A stretch of DNA of 64,000 nucleotides from Arthrobacter sp. B6 (GTDB lineage Bacteria > Actinomycetota > Actinomycetes > Actinomycetales > Micrococcaceae): the NCBI RefSeq assembly GCF_001663775.1, contig NZ_KV467169.1:475013-539012 (forward strand). The letters are read 5' to 3'. Below, in pieces: positions 62,680 through 64,000 of this stretch. Positions within the stretch are counted from its first letter, which is position 1. Each line of letters starts with the position of its first letter. A program made the translations under genes and the position numbers. Under the pieces are notes generated by a model, which saw only the letters and a list, made by a program, of their open reading frames with translations, did not search any database and was not told the DNA's origin.

Positions 62680-63246
62680 TCAGGCCCGCGTGTCCAGGGA
62701 CTGCAGCATCGCCTGGACCAGGGACTCCTGCAGCCACGTGGCGAAGTTGTACACGAGGGCGAGGTAGCTTTCCACGTCCTCCGCCTGGGACCAGTCCTGC
62801 ATGAGATGGACGTGCTCGGCGTCTTCCTCGTCCCGGATGTCCAGCCGCTCGGCCAGAACCAGCCGGACATCATTCAGCGCCATCGACCAGTGCCTGGCAC
62901 CCTCCGGGGTGAGGAGAATTTCGTCCTTGTCCAGGTCAAGGGCGGCGGCCCGCAGGGCGCCGATCTTGGTCTCCCGCAGCGAGCGCTCGGTGAGCTGGCG
63001 GAACTCCAGGGACGCGCCGTCGTCGTTTTTCATCACGTTGGGAAGGAGCCGCCTGACCGCGCGGTCCGTGGGTTCCTGGACGTCCATGTCCAACCCGATC
63101 ATCGCGGCCAGCGGATCCTGGTGGGTCCGTTCCTCCGGCTGGAGCATGGAGATGACGTCGTGGATCAGGCTGCGGAGCAGCTCCCGTTCCGCGGGTTCGA
63201 GGAATCCGGTGATGCCTTTGAGTCCGTACTTAAATGCCTTAGCCAC
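62680..63246 (-). CDS. DUF2017 family protein
   Basis: 188 residues from GTG 63246, overlapping the end of clpS by eight bases; the ORF extends further only inside clpS. Mostly helical, with EPAERELLRSLIHDVISML and ALNDVRLVLAERLDI. It is the conserved partner of clpS in actinobacteria (Rv1332 position). Function is unknown. Confidence 0.9.
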   Translation of the reverse strand: MAKAFKYGLKGITGFLEPAERELLRSLIHDVISMLQPEERTHQDPLAAMIGLDMDVQEPTDRAVRRLLPNVMKNDDGASLEFRQLTERSLRETKIGALRAAALDLDKDEILLTPEGARHWSMALNDVRLVLAERLDIRDEEDAEHVHLMQDWSQAEDVESYLALVYNFATWLQESLVQAMLQSLDTRA

Positions 63247-63619
63247 GCTTGCCCTTGCCCTGCCCTGATCCGCCAGTTTTGCCGGAGCCGCCCTGGCCGC
63301 CGGTTGCCTTCTCCACGGTGGCCCACAGCCCGAACCCGTGCATGGCCACGGCATGCCGTTCGACCTGTTCCTTGCTGCCGTGGGCGACGATGGACCGGCC
63401 CTTCTTGTGGACCTCCATCATGAGCTTGTTTGCCTTGCTCTCGGAGAACCCGAAGTAGCTCTGGAAAACATAGCTGACATAGCTCATCAGGTTCACGGGA
63501 TCGTTCCAGATCACCAGGTTCCAGGGGATGTCCGGGGCGGTCAGGGAGTCTGTGGACGCCTCTGTCCCGGTCCGGGTGCCCTCCTGGGTATCAGGGCCGA
63601 GCGCAACGCTTAAGGTCAT
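63239..63619 (-). CDS. clpS: ATP-dependent Clp protease adaptor
   Basis: Delivers N-degron substrates to ClpAP/ClpCP. 126 residues with the ClpS core WNLVIWNDPVNLMSYVSYVF and MMEVHKKGRSIVAHG. The Gly/Lys-rich tail (about 107-126) is a variable extension. TAGAAT lies six bases before ATG 63619, indicating a leaderless transcript. Confidence 0.95.
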   Translation of the reverse strand: MTLSVALGPDTQEGTRTGTEASTDSLTAPDIPWNLVIWNDPVNLMSYVSYVFQSYFGFSESKANKLMMEVHKKGRSIVAHGSKEQVERHAVAMHGFGLWATVEKATGGQGGSGKTGGSGQGKGKRG

Positions 63620-63726
63620 CTGTCCATTCTATGGGGAGGATGGGCCCGCGCCGGATGGGCCCACCCCGGAGCCCGCCGGGGAAGCGAAGCGAGACGTGGG
63701 AGCCGGTGGGGACTAGAGTGATTTTC
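63620..63726. promoter_or_regulatory. divergent clpS / pncB promoters
   Basis: Minus strand: TAGAAT (63631-63626) six bases before the clpS ATG. Plus strand: TAGAGT (63714-63719) seven bases before the pncB GTG. Both predict transcription starting at the start codon. The rest of this GC-rich gap shows no clear operator. Confidence 0.6.
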
Positions 63727-64000
63727 GTGAGTACCTCCGCCGGCTGGGACCGTCCCCGCACGTCCTTTTACACAGACCACTACGAACTGACCATGCTGCA
63801 GGCGTCGCTCCACTCCGGTGCCGCACATCGCCGGTCAGTCTTCGAGGCCTTCGCGCGGCGGCTGCCGGACGGCCGCCGCTACGGGATTGTGGCGGGCACG
63901 GGCAGGCTCCTGGAGGGCATCGCCAACTTCCGTTTCGGCGAGGCCGAACTGGATTTCCTCGGCCGGACCGGTGTGGTCAACCAGGACACGCTGGACTACC
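63727..64000 (+). CDS. pncB: nicotinate phosphoribosyltransferase (N-terminal part, cut by window end)
   Basis: From GTG 63727 the frame stays open to the end, giving 91 codons. FYTDHYELTMLQASL and RYGIVAGTGRLLEGI match the PncB N-terminus. The enzyme salvages nicotinate to nicotinate mononucleotide with PRPP and ATP. Divergence from clpS is the same as in mycobacteria (pncB1-clpS). Partial gene; completeness cannot be judged. Confidence 0.93.
   Translation, partial: MSTSAGWDRPRTSFYTDHYELTMLQASLHSGAAHRRSVFEAFARRLPDGRRYGIVAGTGRLLEGIANFRFGEAELDFLGRTGVVNQDTLDY

Overview
The window reads as a chromosomal segment of a high-GC Gram-positive actinobacterium, most likely Arthrobacter or Pseudarthrobacter (Micrococcaceae). 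This rests on GC-rich codon use, actinobacterial gene orders (ilvD / ilvB-ilvN-ilvC-serA; clpS-DUF2017 with divergent pncB; murI-MBL phosphodiesterase-rph-rdgB as in the Mycobacterium tuberculosis Rv1330-Rv1341 area), GTG starts, many leaderless promoters and IMPDH-free housekeeping content. No prophage, CRISPR array or intact insertion sequence is visible, and most of the window is ordinary core and near-core genome.

Layout. 1-8.3 kb: a secreted His/Cys-repeat protein, a probable transposase remnant, a secreted GH25-like protein with six ChW repeats, metG, and a MacB/LolCDE-like ABC pair. 8.3-15.9 kb: the branched-chain amino acid and serine block (serA, ilvC, ilvN, ilvB with an attenuator and leader peptide, ilvD). 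15.9-24.4 kb: a LysR regulator, a sunset-domain membrane protein overlapping a sugar-dehydrogenase-like lipoprotein, tRNA-Lys(CTT), a secreted HNH nuclease, a MarR regulator, peroxiredoxin bcp, tRNA-Leu(TAG), a fasciclin lipoprotein and an orphan oligopeptide-binding lipoprotein. 24.4-34.4 kb: mqo, an HAE1-type RND exporter, a flavin monooxygenase-MarR operon with a striking palindromic operator, a transglutaminase, two small conserved proteins and a fumarylacetoacetate-hydrolase-family enzyme.

34.5-48 kb: the translationally coupled NAD operon nrtR-nadA-nadB-nadC-cysteine desulfurase, a divergent amino-acid permease, a hydrolase, a phosphoribosyltransferase, an MHS transporter with an IclR regulator, and an MFS exporter. 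48-58.3 kb: sbcD-sbcC, an aquaporin, an ADP-ribosylglycohydrolase, a DUF4395 protein, a DEDDh exonuclease with a BRCT domain, and a YtrA-type GntR/ABC operon. 58.3-64 kb: dedA, rdgB, rph, a cAMP-phosphodiesterase-like MBL protein, murI, DUF2017, clpS, and the first 91 codons of pncB cut by the window edge.

The structure not explained by genes is two families of long imperfect palindromes of about 60-64 bp in intergenic spaces: family A at 13959, 34425 and 41951 (26-bp arms, 12-nt centre) and family B at 30961 and 59137 (20-bp arms, 23-nt centre). Copies differ by paired changes that keep the hairpin. A second theme is the recurrent -10-like hexamer TANNNT lying 6 or 7 nt before the start codon at 15 genes, which predicts widespread leaderless mRNAs. 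The third is a complete ilvB transcription attenuator whose leader peptide, antiterminator pairing and terminator can all be read directly.
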